Positions 42,927-51,003 of a stretch of 64,000 bases of DNA are shown piece after piece (within the stretch, counting starts at the first letter, position 1; each line of letters opens with the position of its first letter). The notes beneath the pieces were generated by a model that was not told the DNA's origin, made no database searches, and worked only from the letters and a program-made list of their open reading frames with translations. The translations under genes were made by a program, and so were the position numbers. Source of the stretch: NIOZ-UU13 sp964417935 (GTDB lineage: Bacteria > Planctomycetota > Phycisphaerae > Sedimentisphaerales > Anaerobacaceae); assembly GCA_964417935.1 (NCBI GenBank), contig CAYQKF010000010.1, forward strand, positions 4,877 to 68,876, in the 5' to 3' direction.

Positions 42927-43721
42927 ATGATAGGCAAAAAGATAAGACTCGAAAGGATAATCGACCGCGATTCCCACAACACGGTAATTATTCCGATGGA
43001 TCACGGCGTTACTGTCGGCCCTATCGAAGGACTGGCGGACATGAGACAGACCATCAGCAAGGTCGTCGCTGGCGGAGCAAATGCCATCCTGATGCACAAA
43101 GGGGTCGTTCGCGCAGGTCACAGAGGCGCCGGCAAAGACGTCGGACTGATTATTCACCTTTCCGGCGGAACATCGCTAAGTCCCGACCCCAATGCGAAGG
43201 AGCTGGTCTGCACAGTCGAAGAGGCAATCAAGCTCGGTGCCGACGCCGTCTCTGTCCACATAAACCTCGGCGCCCAGACTGACAAAGAAATGCTCTGGCA
43301 ATTGGGCCATATCAGTGAGCGATGTCTTGAATGGCAAATGCCGCTTGTTGCAATGATGTACACACGAGGCCCGAAAATCAAAGATGAATACGACGTCAAG
43401 TACGTCAAGCATGCAGCAAGAGTAGGGGCCGAATTAGGTGCAGATATCGTTAAGGTGGTCTATACCGGCAGCGTCGAAAGTTTCACCGAAGTAGTGCAGG
43501 GCTGTCCGGTAACGGTGGTTATTGCAGGCGGCCCGAAAATGGACAGCGACGAGGATATTTTCAAAATGGTGGACGGAGCGCTAAAAGCCGGCGCTTCGGG
43601 TGTATCTATCGGCCGAAACGCCTTCCAGCACAAAGACCCGATCAAAATGGTCCAAGCCCTAAGCAAAATGGTCCACAAGAGCGCAAGCGTTGAAGAAGCA
43701 ATTGCAGCACTGCAAAACTAA
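42927..43721 (+). CDS. aroA': 2-amino-3,7-dideoxy-D-threo-hept-6-ulosonate synthase-like class I aldolase
   Basis: 264 aa from the ATG at 42927, nine bases after GGAG. Class I aldolase of the DhnA/AroA' family: VIIPMDHGVTVGPIEGL at the start, HLSGGTSLSPDPN, Lys in IVKVVYTGS as the likely Schiff base, and IAGGPKMDSDED with GVSIGRNAFQ for phosphate binding. In archaea it makes the C7 sugar precursor from a deoxy-ketohexose phosphate and aspartate semialdehyde for DHQ synthase II. That partner is encoded at 46659, so the assignment over a fructose-bisphosphate aldolase is favoured. Confidence 0.85.
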   Translation: MIGKKIRLERIIDRDSHNTVIIPMDHGVTVGPIEGLADMRQTISKVVAGGANAILMHKGVVRAGHRGAGKDVGLIIHLSGGTSLSPDPNAKELVCTVEEAIKLGADAVSVHINLGAQTDKEMLWQLGHISERCLEWQMPLVAMMYTRGPKIKDEYDVKYVKHAARVGAELGADIVKVVYTGSVESFTEVVQGCPVTVVIAGGPKMDSDEDIFKMVDGALKAGASGVSIGRNAFQHKDPIKMVQALSKMVHKSASVEEAIAALQN

Positions 43722-43813
43722 AGTACTCAAACCGACGGGCTAATACAGCAGTGTGTTCAACATGGTTTTGAGTGTCACTGATACACAAGACCATAATTAA
43801 AAAGAGGTAAATT

Positions 43814-44788
43814 ATGTCAGGAAGTATAGACCGCCGAGGCTTTCTAAAAAAATCCGCCATTGCCACTACAGCCACTTTAGCTTTAAGTTTAGAAAAGAAA
43901 GCTTCATTGGCAGGCTCAACAGAAAAACCAGTTGCCCCTGAAGGTTCTACGAAAACTTTACCAACGGGCAGTATCGGTAATGTTAAAATTAGCAGGTTAA
44001 TCGCCGGCGGCAATCCATTCAGCGGCTGGTCACATAGCAGAGATTTGAAATATTTATCTGAATTATTCAAGGCCTACAGCAAGGATGAAAAGATTCTCCA
44101 GACACTCGAACTATACGAAGAAAATGGAATAAATACTATTATAGCAGGTGGTGTTAGAGTTCTCGATAAATATTGGAAAGAAAGGGGCGGAAAGATACAA
44201 TGGATTGCACAAACCCATCCAAAATCAAATGACCTGACCACTAATATAAAAAGGGCCATTGATAATGGAGCTGTCGCGGCTTATATACAGGGTGGTATTG
44301 GAGATAGTTTCGTCAAAAATGGTCGTGTTGACCTTCTTGGAAAAGCCATCGAATTTATTAAAGAAAACCGAATACCCGCAGGTATTGGCGCCCATTCAAT
44401 AGAAGTACCGATTGCATGCGAAAAGGCAGGAATAGAACCCGATTTTTATATGAAAACTTTACATAGTGGGAACTATTGGTCCGCTACACCTAAAGAAGAC
44501 AGGGTAAAATGGAGTGTTGATAGTTTCGGCCCTGATGACCATGATAACATTTGGTCCCTTGACCCGGAACGAACTATTGAATTTATGAAAAAAGTTGACA
44601 AGCCCTGGATAGCCTTTAAGGTTTTAGCTGCAGGGGCTATCCATCCGAGAGATGGTTTCAAGTATGCCTTTAACAACGGTGCCGACTTTATTTGTGCGGG
44701 AATGTTCGATTTTCAGGTTATTGAGGATGTAATTATTGCAAAAAATGTATTATCAAAAACAGATAGAAAGCGCCCCTGGAGAGGATAG
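43814..44788 (+). CDS. Tat-exported TIM-barrel protein (aldo/keto-reductase-like)
   Basis: 324 aa. Twin-arginine signal (DRRGFLKKSAIATTATLAL). The mature part begins NVKISRLIAGGNPFSGWSHS, a pattern seen in planctomycete exported proteins with a TIM-barrel/aldo-keto-reductase-like core; later strands include GVAAYIQGG-like and PWIAFKVLAAGAI elements. No classical AKR catalytic tetrad (DYKH) is evident. Substrate unknown. GAGGT precedes the ATG. Confidence 0.7.
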   Translation: MSGSIDRRGFLKKSAIATTATLALSLEKKASLAGSTEKPVAPEGSTKTLPTGSIGNVKISRLIAGGNPFSGWSHSRDLKYLSELFKAYSKDEKILQTLELYEENGINTIIAGGVRVLDKYWKERGGKIQWIAQTHPKSNDLTTNIKRAIDNGAVAAYIQGGIGDSFVKNGRVDLLGKAIEFIKENRIPAGIGAHSIEVPIACEKAGIEPDFYMKTLHSGNYWSATPKEDRVKWSVDSFGPDDHDNIWSLDPERTIEFMKKVDKPWIAFKVLAAGAIHPRDGFKYAFNNGADFICAGMFDFQVIEDVIIAKNVLSKTDRKRPWRG

Positions 44789-44799
44789 AAACATCTGTC

Positions 44800-44905
44800 A
44801 CCCCTTGTCATTTCGACCGAAGCGATGCATAGCATCGCGCAGTGGAGAAATCTATTAAAAAGCAGATTTCCCTACTCGCCTTTGCTATGCCTTTCCTCCA
44901 TAGGC
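44800..44905. repeat. GTCATTTCGACCGAAGCGATG repeat
   Basis: CTTGTCATTTCGACCGAAGC continuing to GAGAAATCTATTAA, then a reverse-oriented GATTTCCCTACTCGCC and TTGAAATGATATC. An opposed pair of the genome-wide GTCATT family, in the gap before the DUF1080 gene. Confidence 0.7.
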
Positions 44906-45003
44906 AGACTTGAAATGATATCTACAATTTTTACTACAAAGCAAAATGAAATAAAACAGCAAAAAGAATCCAGACCCTGAGCAAATTTTTGAAGGAGATT
45001 ATT

Positions 45004-45834
45004 ATGAATCGCTATCCCGCAATTATCGTTTTGGTCGCAGTATTGACCGGCTTAATCTTGTTCTTTGGCTTCACACAATCGACAATGGGTCAAGGCCGTC
45101 CGAAACTCGTTAAAGCCAAAGATGGCTCCGGCATCATCGGCTATAAAGACACCCCAATCCTGCCCTGGTGCGGCTACCACGTGCACGACCCAGACCGGCC
45201 GGCACCAAATAAAGTAAATCCCGGCCCGACAAACAAACAAGGAAAAACAGGCGCAATTCCATCCGACGCCATAATTCTCTTCGATGGAAATAATCTCTCA
45301 CAATGGAACTCTTCCGATTGGAAAATCGAGAACGGTGAGCTTATCGCCGTCTCCGGTAATCTCACAACAAAAAAGCCCTTCGGCGACTGCCAGTTGCACA
45401 TCGAATGGATGGCCCCTGACCCGCCACAGGGCGGAATTTGGGACCGCGGCAACAACGGCGTGATGCTTATGGGCCTCTTTGAAATCCAGGTTTACGACTC
45501 ATACACTGAAAAGCTCTATCCTGACGGCCAGGCCGCCGCCGTTTACGGCCAGACCCCGCCGATGGTAAACGCCTGCCGCAGGCCCGGCCAGTGGCAGTCA
45601 TTCGATATAATCTTCTTCGCCCCTGTCTTCAAATCCGGCAAGCTCGAAAAGCCCGCTTATGTCACCGTCCTGCACAACGGCCTCCTTGTCCATCACAACC
45701 AGAAAATCTACGGCCCGACCGGCCATCGAATCCTGCCCCGCTACAGCAAACCTATCCCCGAAAAACTACCGCTTGCCCTCTCTGCCCACAACAACCCCGT
45801 TCGCTTCCGAAACATCTGGCTACGACCACTTTGA
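45004..45834 (+). CDS. DUF1080 / 3-keto-disaccharide hydrolase-like secreted protein
   Basis: 276 aa from ATG 45004, six bases after AAGGAG. N-terminal signal/TM segment, then a concanavalin-like beta-sandwich: ILFDGNNLSQWNSSDWKIEN, FGDCQLHIEWMAP, RGNNGVMLMGLFEIQVYDSY, CRRPGQWQSFDIIF and NPVRFRNIWLRPL. These are the hallmarks of DUF1080, abundant in Planctomycetota and linked to glycan use (some members hydrolyse 3-keto-disaccharides). Exported or outer-surface. Confidence 0.9.
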   Translation: MNRYPAIIVLVAVLTGLILFFGFTQSTMGQGRPKLVKAKDGSGIIGYKDTPILPWCGYHVHDPDRPAPNKVNPGPTNKQGKTGAIPSDAIILFDGNNLSQWNSSDWKIENGELIAVSGNLTTKKPFGDCQLHIEWMAPDPPQGGIWDRGNNGVMLMGLFEIQVYDSYTEKLYPDGQAAAVYGQTPPMVNACRRPGQWQSFDIIFFAPVFKSGKLEKPAYVTVLHNGLLVHHNQKIYGPTGHRILPRYSKPIPEKLPLALSAHNNPVRFRNIWLRPL

Positions 45835-45880
45835 TTGTCAGAAAGTCAGCATAGGCAGACAATTGGCCTCTCCTGCTTTC

Positions 45881-46519
45881 TTAAATACCTAAGAAGGTAG
45901 CCATTTCATTAGCGGCTTTAACAAAAGCATCAATGTAAAGGTTAATGCGTCGTTTACTGTTTTTCTGGTTGAATGAAAGTAGATAGTCACCTGGCTCGCG
46001 AAATTTTTTCATGCCTTTTTTCTTGTAGACGCTTTCGAGTTTACGAGTTGCTGCGTAACTATAGTGGGCCAAGTAATTTCTCATAGTATAAAACTCATCA
46101 ATTTTGTCGCCAGTAGGTTTTTGACAAATCTCTTTAAAAGGATCATTGTCAGGAACAAGGATTTTTTTTGCGAAGCTTTTTAGATGAGAAACATTTTTGA
46201 AATCAAGATATCCGACTCCCACAATCATAGCCTTGCAAACATCTCTTGAAAGGTGTTTGGGTATCGAAAAACCCGTGTGCTCTGCAAATTGCGTAGTATC
46301 CTTGTTTAGGCAATCGATGAGAAGGTCTTTTGTGAGGACTTCCCAATTAGCACATATCTTAAAGACAAAAGCCTCAACAATTTGCTCTTTCTCTTTGCGA
46401 GACTCTTTGTGAGAATCTTTCATTCGGTGCGTGTTGTATACTTTGTTGAGGAAATCTATGTCCCAATTCGTCCACTCTCGGAAAAAACCAAATGTTTTTT
46501 TAAGAGAGCTCTTCCTCAT
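45881..46519 (-). CDS. HEPN-like protein with RxxxxH motif
   Basis: 212 aa, all-helical. MRNYLAHYSYAATRKLESVY contains R147-x4-H152, the catalytic RxxxxH motif of HEPN ribonucleases (RiboL-PSP-HEPN/MAE_28990-like class). No nucleotidyltransferase partner is adjacent. It lies alone on the minus strand between two plus-strand genes, the style of a solitary defence or toxin gene. Confidence 0.65.
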   Translation of the reverse strand: MRKSSLKKTFGFFREWTNWDIDFLNKVYNTHRMKDSHKESRKEKEQIVEAFVFKICANWEVLTKDLLIDCLNKDTTQFAEHTGFSIPKHLSRDVCKAMIVGVGYLDFKNVSHLKSFAKKILVPDNDPFKEICQKPTGDKIDEFYTMRNYLAHYSYAATRKLESVYKKKGMKKFREPGDYLLSFNQKNSKRRINLYIDAFVKAANEMATFLGI

Positions 46520-46658
46520 AAGCTAAGAACCTACTGATATTGTGCGATACCCAAGGACTATTACAAACGCAATAGCGAAAGTTGTTGACAAGATTCTACC
46601 ATTTACTTTATATTCTATAAAAACGGCAACTCAATGTTAAGCAAGGGTAAAGTAAAAA

Positions 46659-47654
46659 ATGAAAAAACTATGGGTAAATGTTATTCCATACAGTAAGGAG
46701 GTTGCCATAGCTGCGCTGGAAAGCGGAGTTGAGGTGGTTGTTCTCCCTGATGGCCAAAGTGAAACTGTCCGCCAGTTCGGCAAAATCAAAACCGTCGAGA
46801 AAAACGGCGATATCAAGCCCGGCGTGGACGTCGAGTTCATAGATATAGCCGGCAAAGAAGACGAAGACAAAGCTGCTGCAGTGCCTGCGGAAAAAATTAT
46901 TGTCCTTAGAATGCTCGATTGGACGATTATACCGATAGAGAACCTGTTAGCCCGGCGGGGCAAAGATATTATGGTCCAGGTAGAAAATAGCGAACAGGCC
47001 AGGCTTATGGTCGAGATACTTGAAAAAGGCGTTGATGGCGTTGTCTTAAATACAACCAGTATAAACGAAATAAAGAAGTGCGCTGAAATCATTCAAGGCG
47101 TAAGTGAAAAAGTCGCCCTTGTAACAGCCACCATCACTGCCACCAAACAATTAGGCATGGGTGACAGGGCCTGTCTCGATACCTGCACGCAAATGACTTT
47201 GGGCGAAGGGATGCTCGTCGGCAATACCGCTTCGGGTTTCTTCTTGGTGCATTCCGAATCCATCGACAACCCTTACGTGGCATCTCGTCCGTTCCGGGTC
47301 AATGCCGGAGCGGTGCACGCATATACCTTAACGCCGGGCGGTAAAACAAAATACCTGGCGGACCTTAAAACCGGTGATGAAGTGCTTGTGGTGGATTTCC
47401 AGGGCAAAAGTCAAACCGCTTATCTTGGCAGAAACAAAATCGAAAAAAGACCTATGATGCTCATCGATGCCAAAGCCGAAGCCCAGCCGATAAGTCTGGT
47501 CTTACAGAACGCCGAGACGATTCGACTGGTCAGCCCAGACGGCAAAGCAATTTCGGTTACAACTTTGAAGCCGGGCGATAAAGTCTTAGGCCATATCGAA
47601 AAGGCCGGCAGGCACTTCGGTATGCAGGTTGACGAGACGCTGATTGAAAGGTAG
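46659..47654 (+). CDS. aroB': 3-dehydroquinate synthase II (archaeal type)
   Basis: 331 aa. Matches the DHQ synthase II family end to end: MKKLWVNVIPYSKEVAIAAL, VATITATKQLG-like core as ALVTATITATKQLGMGDRAC, CTQMTLGEGMLVGNTASGFF, ESIDNPYVASRPFRVNAGAV, HAYTLTPGGKTKYLADLKTG. It converts the amino-dideoxy-heptulosonate made by AroA' to 3-dehydroquinate by NAD-dependent oxidative deamination. Classical AroB is also present (41475). The next gene begins 4 bp after its stop. Confidence 0.93.
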   Translation: MKKLWVNVIPYSKEVAIAALESGVEVVVLPDGQSETVRQFGKIKTVEKNGDIKPGVDVEFIDIAGKEDEDKAAAVPAEKIIVLRMLDWTIIPIENLLARRGKDIMVQVENSEQARLMVEILEKGVDGVVLNTTSINEIKKCAEIIQGVSEKVALVTATITATKQLGMGDRACLDTCTQMTLGEGMLVGNTASGFFLVHSESIDNPYVASRPFRVNAGAVHAYTLTPGGKTKYLADLKTGDEVLVVDFQGKSQTAYLGRNKIEKRPMMLIDAKAEAQPISLVLQNAETIRLVSPDGKAISVTTLKPGDKVLGHIEKAGRHFGMQVDETLIER

Positions 47655-47658
47655 AGTT

Positions 47659-48123
47659 ATGGTTTGGCCGGACGATGTGCTCAGTATAATCTTAGCTGCT
47701 TTTCTTGGAGCTGCAATAGGGCTGGAGAGGGAGCTTAGCGGCAAGTCCGCCGGGCTGCGGACAAATCTCTTAATATGCCTCGGCGCAGCCATCTTTACCA
47801 TAATCTCCAAACGAATGGTGGACGTAACCGAAGGTTCGACTACAAGGATAGCCGCCCAGATTGTTACCGGTGTAGGCTTTTTAGGTGCCGGTGCCGTCAT
47901 CCAGGATAGGCGTGGTGTGCATGGCTTAACTACCGCCGCGACTATCTGGCTTGTTGCAAGTATCGGAATGGCTTGTGGGGCAGGTTTTCACGACTTGGCA
48001 GCTATATCGACCCTCATTGTAATTGTTGTCCTCGCTGGCCTCTTAAAGCTGGCCAAGCCTTTGGCACGCTATGTGAAGAAACACAAAACCGAATCCGAAA
48101 GCATTCCCGACGACCAGGATTAA
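47659..48123 (+). CDS. MgtC/SapB family membrane protein
   Basis: 154 aa from ATG 47659, with four to five TM helices. The MgtC signature is clear: AAFLGAAIGLERELSGKSAG, RTNLLICLGAAIFTI, AAQIVTGVGFLGAGAVI, and GLTTAATIWLVASIGMACG. MgtC proteins influence magnesium and ATP synthase activity; short forms like this have an unclear role. Coupled by position to the DHQ synthase II gene. Confidence 0.92.
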   Translation: MVWPDDVLSIILAAFLGAAIGLERELSGKSAGLRTNLLICLGAAIFTIISKRMVDVTEGSTTRIAAQIVTGVGFLGAGAVIQDRRGVHGLTTAATIWLVASIGMACGAGFHDLAAISTLIVIVVLAGLLKLAKPLARYVKKHKTESESIPDDQD

Positions 48124-48417
48124 ACAAACCTTCCTGAAGCTGAAACTGGTTCCGCCTCTACTTTAACTATCCTTTCAGCAAGGACTCTCTTTAGAACAAC
48201 GTAAAGCAGATTTTCCACTGTAGTTCAACTTCGACTTCGCTGAGTTCGGGATGACGGGGAATTTGTGCTTGGCGCCTTTGGGCAAATTGGGTAGAATTTG
48301 CCATAGTGTGTGTTACTGTGGCGTTGTCCTGCAAATCAGGGTGTCTGACTATACTATCTTGATTAAGCTGCGTCATGTGAGAAAAAAACGCATCTGAGTA
48401 TTATGGAGGTAAAAAAA
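48124..48417. other. Repeat-bearing intergenic region before the DUF362-SMP30 gene
   Basis: No gene. It holds a decayed repeat (CTTCGACTTCGCTGAGTTCG), a small hairpin TTTGGGCAAATT-like element, and TATACT at 48350-48355 with TTGTCC 20 bp upstream, a weak promoter candidate for the following gene. Confidence 0.4.
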
Positions 48418-50865
48418 ATGCAATCCTTAAAAAGAAAAAACATCCGCTCATGTCCGAAGACTGATAAATGTCACAACCGCAACAGGAAATATCGCTGGTT
48501 AATGTGGATATTTCCCATAGCGGGGTTGGTATCGCTGATATGGTTTTTGGTTCGAGTAATACCGAAGCCTTCACGGGCGACATATCCATGTCAGCGGGTC
48601 GCTTTTCCGTTAGCTTCAGGGTTTGTGGCCTGGCTTATAGGCCTGGGTGCAGCAACAATGGCATTTAGAAAAGCCAAACTCAATTTCGCAAGGAGGCGAT
48701 TTGTAATGGCCTTGGTATGTATCGCCATTAGTGTCGGGGCCTTGTTGTTAACTATGAGCGCTACAGGTGAGAAGCTGCTCTTGGCTGAACCCCAGTCTGC
48801 GAATGAGCCAATAGGAGTTGCCAAGGGCATTTATCCAGGTCGCGTCGTGTGGGTACATGACCCTGATGCTACCGATTGGGAAGGCCCCGGAGATGGTCAC
48901 TGGTGGGAAAGTAACCATACAAGCCAGACACGGGTAAGCCGGATGATGTCACGTGCAATACGTGAGCTGACCGGGACAGCGAGTGACGCTGACGCCTGGG
49001 ACAAAATGTTCAGGTACTTCAACAAGGCACACGACAAGAGAAATGTCGCATATAAACCCGGCGAAAAGATATTTATCAAGGTAAACTTTGTCGGCTTTAT
49101 CCGGACTGTCAGAAGTGTCAATCCTGAAAATTACGATTTGGAACAAGGTATCGATTATATGAACACCTCGCCGCAGATGATTACCGCCCTGCTGCGGCAG
49201 CTTGTAGAAACAGTCGGCGTAAAGCAATCCGACATTTCGATTGGCGACAGCCTGGCCCGCTTTGCAAACGAGTACTATAACATTTTGCATAAGGAGTTTC
49301 CAAACGTCCGCTTTATGGATTGTGGAGGAAAGTTTGGCCGAATCAAGATGAAGCAATCCTCAGTCCCCTTCTACTGGAGCTGCAATCCTCAGGTGTCCGA
49401 GCAGGATTACGCACCGGCCAGCTATGCCGAGGCTGATTACTTAATAAACCTGGCAAACCTCAAAGCCCACACGGGCGCCGGCATTACCCTCTGTGCAAAG
49501 AACCACTACGGTTCGCTTATCAGAACACCCCCACAGAAGGGCTATTACGATTTGCATCCGGGTGCTTTTTCCAAGGAGGTGGGAATATACAGAAACCTCG
49601 TCGATCTGATGGGATATAAGCACGTCGGCGGCAAGACCCTGCTGTATCTGGTTGACGGCCTTTACTCCGGAATACATCCCAGAGACAGAGCGCCGCGAAA
49701 GTGGAGCACGTATCCTTTCAACGGCGACTGGGCTTCGAGTCTTTTGGCCTCGCAGGACCCGGTGGCCATCGATTCGGTCGGCTTCGATTTTCTCCGGGCT
49801 GAATATGAAAACTATCCACGCAAGGCCGGTGTGGACGATTACCTCCACGAGGCGGCGCTGGCGAATAATCCCCCTTCGGGGACATTCTATGACCCCGACC
49901 ACCCCGGCAACGTCAAGAGACTGCCCAGTCTCGGCGTCCACGAGCATTGGAACAATCCAAAGGATAAAAAATACTCCCGCAATTTGGGAACCGGCAGGGG
50001 CATCGAGCTTGTAGCGATAACAGCGGCAAGCACCGCAAAAGCAGGTATCATCGCACCAGGAGCAAAGGTAGAAAAACTTGCAGATGGCTTTAAGTTTACA
50101 GAAGGCCCGGCTGTTGACGCTCAGGGTAATGTCTTCTTCACCGACCAGCCGAACAATCGGATTCACAAATGGTCGGTGGACGGCAAGCTGTCAATATTCC
50201 ACAATAGCCCCGGAAGGGCCAATGGTCTTTACTTCGACAAAGACGGTAACTTACTGGCTTGTGCAGACCTTAATAACGAGTTATGGTTGATTGACACCAA
50301 AGGCAACGCAACCGTGCTTGTCAAGGACTACAAGGGCAAGAAACTTAATGGTCCTAACGACCTGTGGGATGATCCCAAAGGTGGAATATACTTTACCGAC
50401 CCTTTCTATAAAAGGTCTTACTGGAACAGAGGCCCTATGGAACAGGATGGCCAGCATGTTTATTATCTAAATCAGAATCGCGAAAAACTTATACGAGTAA
50501 CTAATGACCTCGTCCAGCCTAATGGGATAATCGGTACGCCTGACGGCAAGCTGCTTTACGTTGCTGACATCCGAGCGAGAAAAACCTACGTGTATAACAT
50601 CAATGCGGATGGAACACTGTCGAACAAAAAGCTTTTCTGCTTGATGGGTTCCGACGGAATGACGATTGACAACGAGGGTAACGTTTATCTTACGGGCAAA
50701 GGCGTTACGGTCTTTAATTCAGCCGGTGAAAAAATCGAACATATTGACATCGACGCCGGATGGACGGCAAACGTATGTTTCGGCGGGCCGGACAGACATA
50801 CCATCTTTATAACCGCCCAAACCTCGCTTTACTCACTGCGTATGCGCGTCAAAGGAGTATATTAA
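48418..50865 (+). CDS. Membrane DUF362 domain fused to SMP-30/gluconolactonase propeller
   Basis: 815 aa. Start is the ATG at 48418, seven bases after GGAGGT; an ATG 15 bp earlier overlaps that site. Two TM helices plus a third near 105 precede a DUF362 domain (about 160-530: IFIKVNFVGF, ISIGDSLARF, LINLANLKAHTGAGITLCAK, SQDPVAIDSVGFDFL). From ~545 to the end is an SMP-30/gluconolaconase-type beta-propeller (KFTEGPAVDAQGNVFFTD, LNGPNDLWDDPKGGIYFTDP, GSDGMTIDNEGNVYLTG). The propeller is a close paralogue of the one at 56594. The fusion is unusual; roles in redox or sugar-lactone chemistry are only inferred. Confidence 0.88.
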   Translation: MQSLKRKNIRSCPKTDKCHNRNRKYRWLMWIFPIAGLVSLIWFLVRVIPKPSRATYPCQRVAFPLASGFVAWLIGLGAATMAFRKAKLNFARRRFVMALVCIAISVGALLLTMSATGEKLLLAEPQSANEPIGVAKGIYPGRVVWVHDPDATDWEGPGDGHWWESNHTSQTRVSRMMSRAIRELTGTASDADAWDKMFRYFNKAHDKRNVAYKPGEKIFIKVNFVGFIRTVRSVNPENYDLEQGIDYMNTSPQMITALLRQLVETVGVKQSDISIGDSLARFANEYYNILHKEFPNVRFMDCGGKFGRIKMKQSSVPFYWSCNPQVSEQDYAPASYAEADYLINLANLKAHTGAGITLCAKNHYGSLIRTPPQKGYYDLHPGAFSKEVGIYRNLVDLMGYKHVGGKTLLYLVDGLYSGIHPRDRAPRKWSTYPFNGDWASSLLASQDPVAIDSVGFDFLRAEYENYPRKAGVDDYLHEAALANNPPSGTFYDPDHPGNVKRLPSLGVHEHWNNPKDKKYSRNLGTGRGIELVAITAASTAKAGIIAPGAKVEKLADGFKFTEGPAVDAQGNVFFTDQPNNRIHKWSVDGKLSIFHNSPGRANGLYFDKDGNLLACADLNNELWLIDTKGNATVLVKDYKGKKLNGPNDLWDDPKGGIYFTDPFYKRSYWNRGPMEQDGQHVYYLNQNREKLIRVTNDLVQPNGIIGTPDGKLLYVADIRARKTYVYNINADGTLSNKKLFCLMGSDGMTIDNEGNVYLTGKGVTVFNSAGEKIEHIDIDAGWTANVCFGGPDRHTIFITAQTSLYSLRMRVKGVY

Positions 50866-50903
50866 AAATAAATATTTACAAATACAGAACATCCTTAACT
50901 GCC

Positions 50904-50932
50904 TTGACAGCATACACGCTGGTTGTTATACT
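50904..50932 (+). promoter_or_regulatory. Sigma70-like promoter of the TPR kinase gene
   Basis: TTGACA (50904-50909), 17 bp, TATACT (50927-50932), followed by GCTATCGGATTA. The same layout (TCGACA, 17 bp, TATAAT, ACTACCGGATGA) precedes the second kinase gene at 58467, with shared GGTTGTTATA context, so the promoter itself looks homologous. It lies 72 bp upstream of the chosen ATG. Confidence 0.75.
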
Positions 50933-51003
50933 GCTATCGGATTAGCTTAACTCAGGCTCATTTCTCACCCACAAGTAAAGTGTATTTAAACGGAGGGACG
51001 CCG

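Noticed and set aside
50923..51003. 27-residue N-terminal extension of the TPR kinase
   Set aside because: It begins inside the spacer/-10 of the predicted promoter; the ATG at 51004 follows GGAGGG and matches the start of the second kinase.
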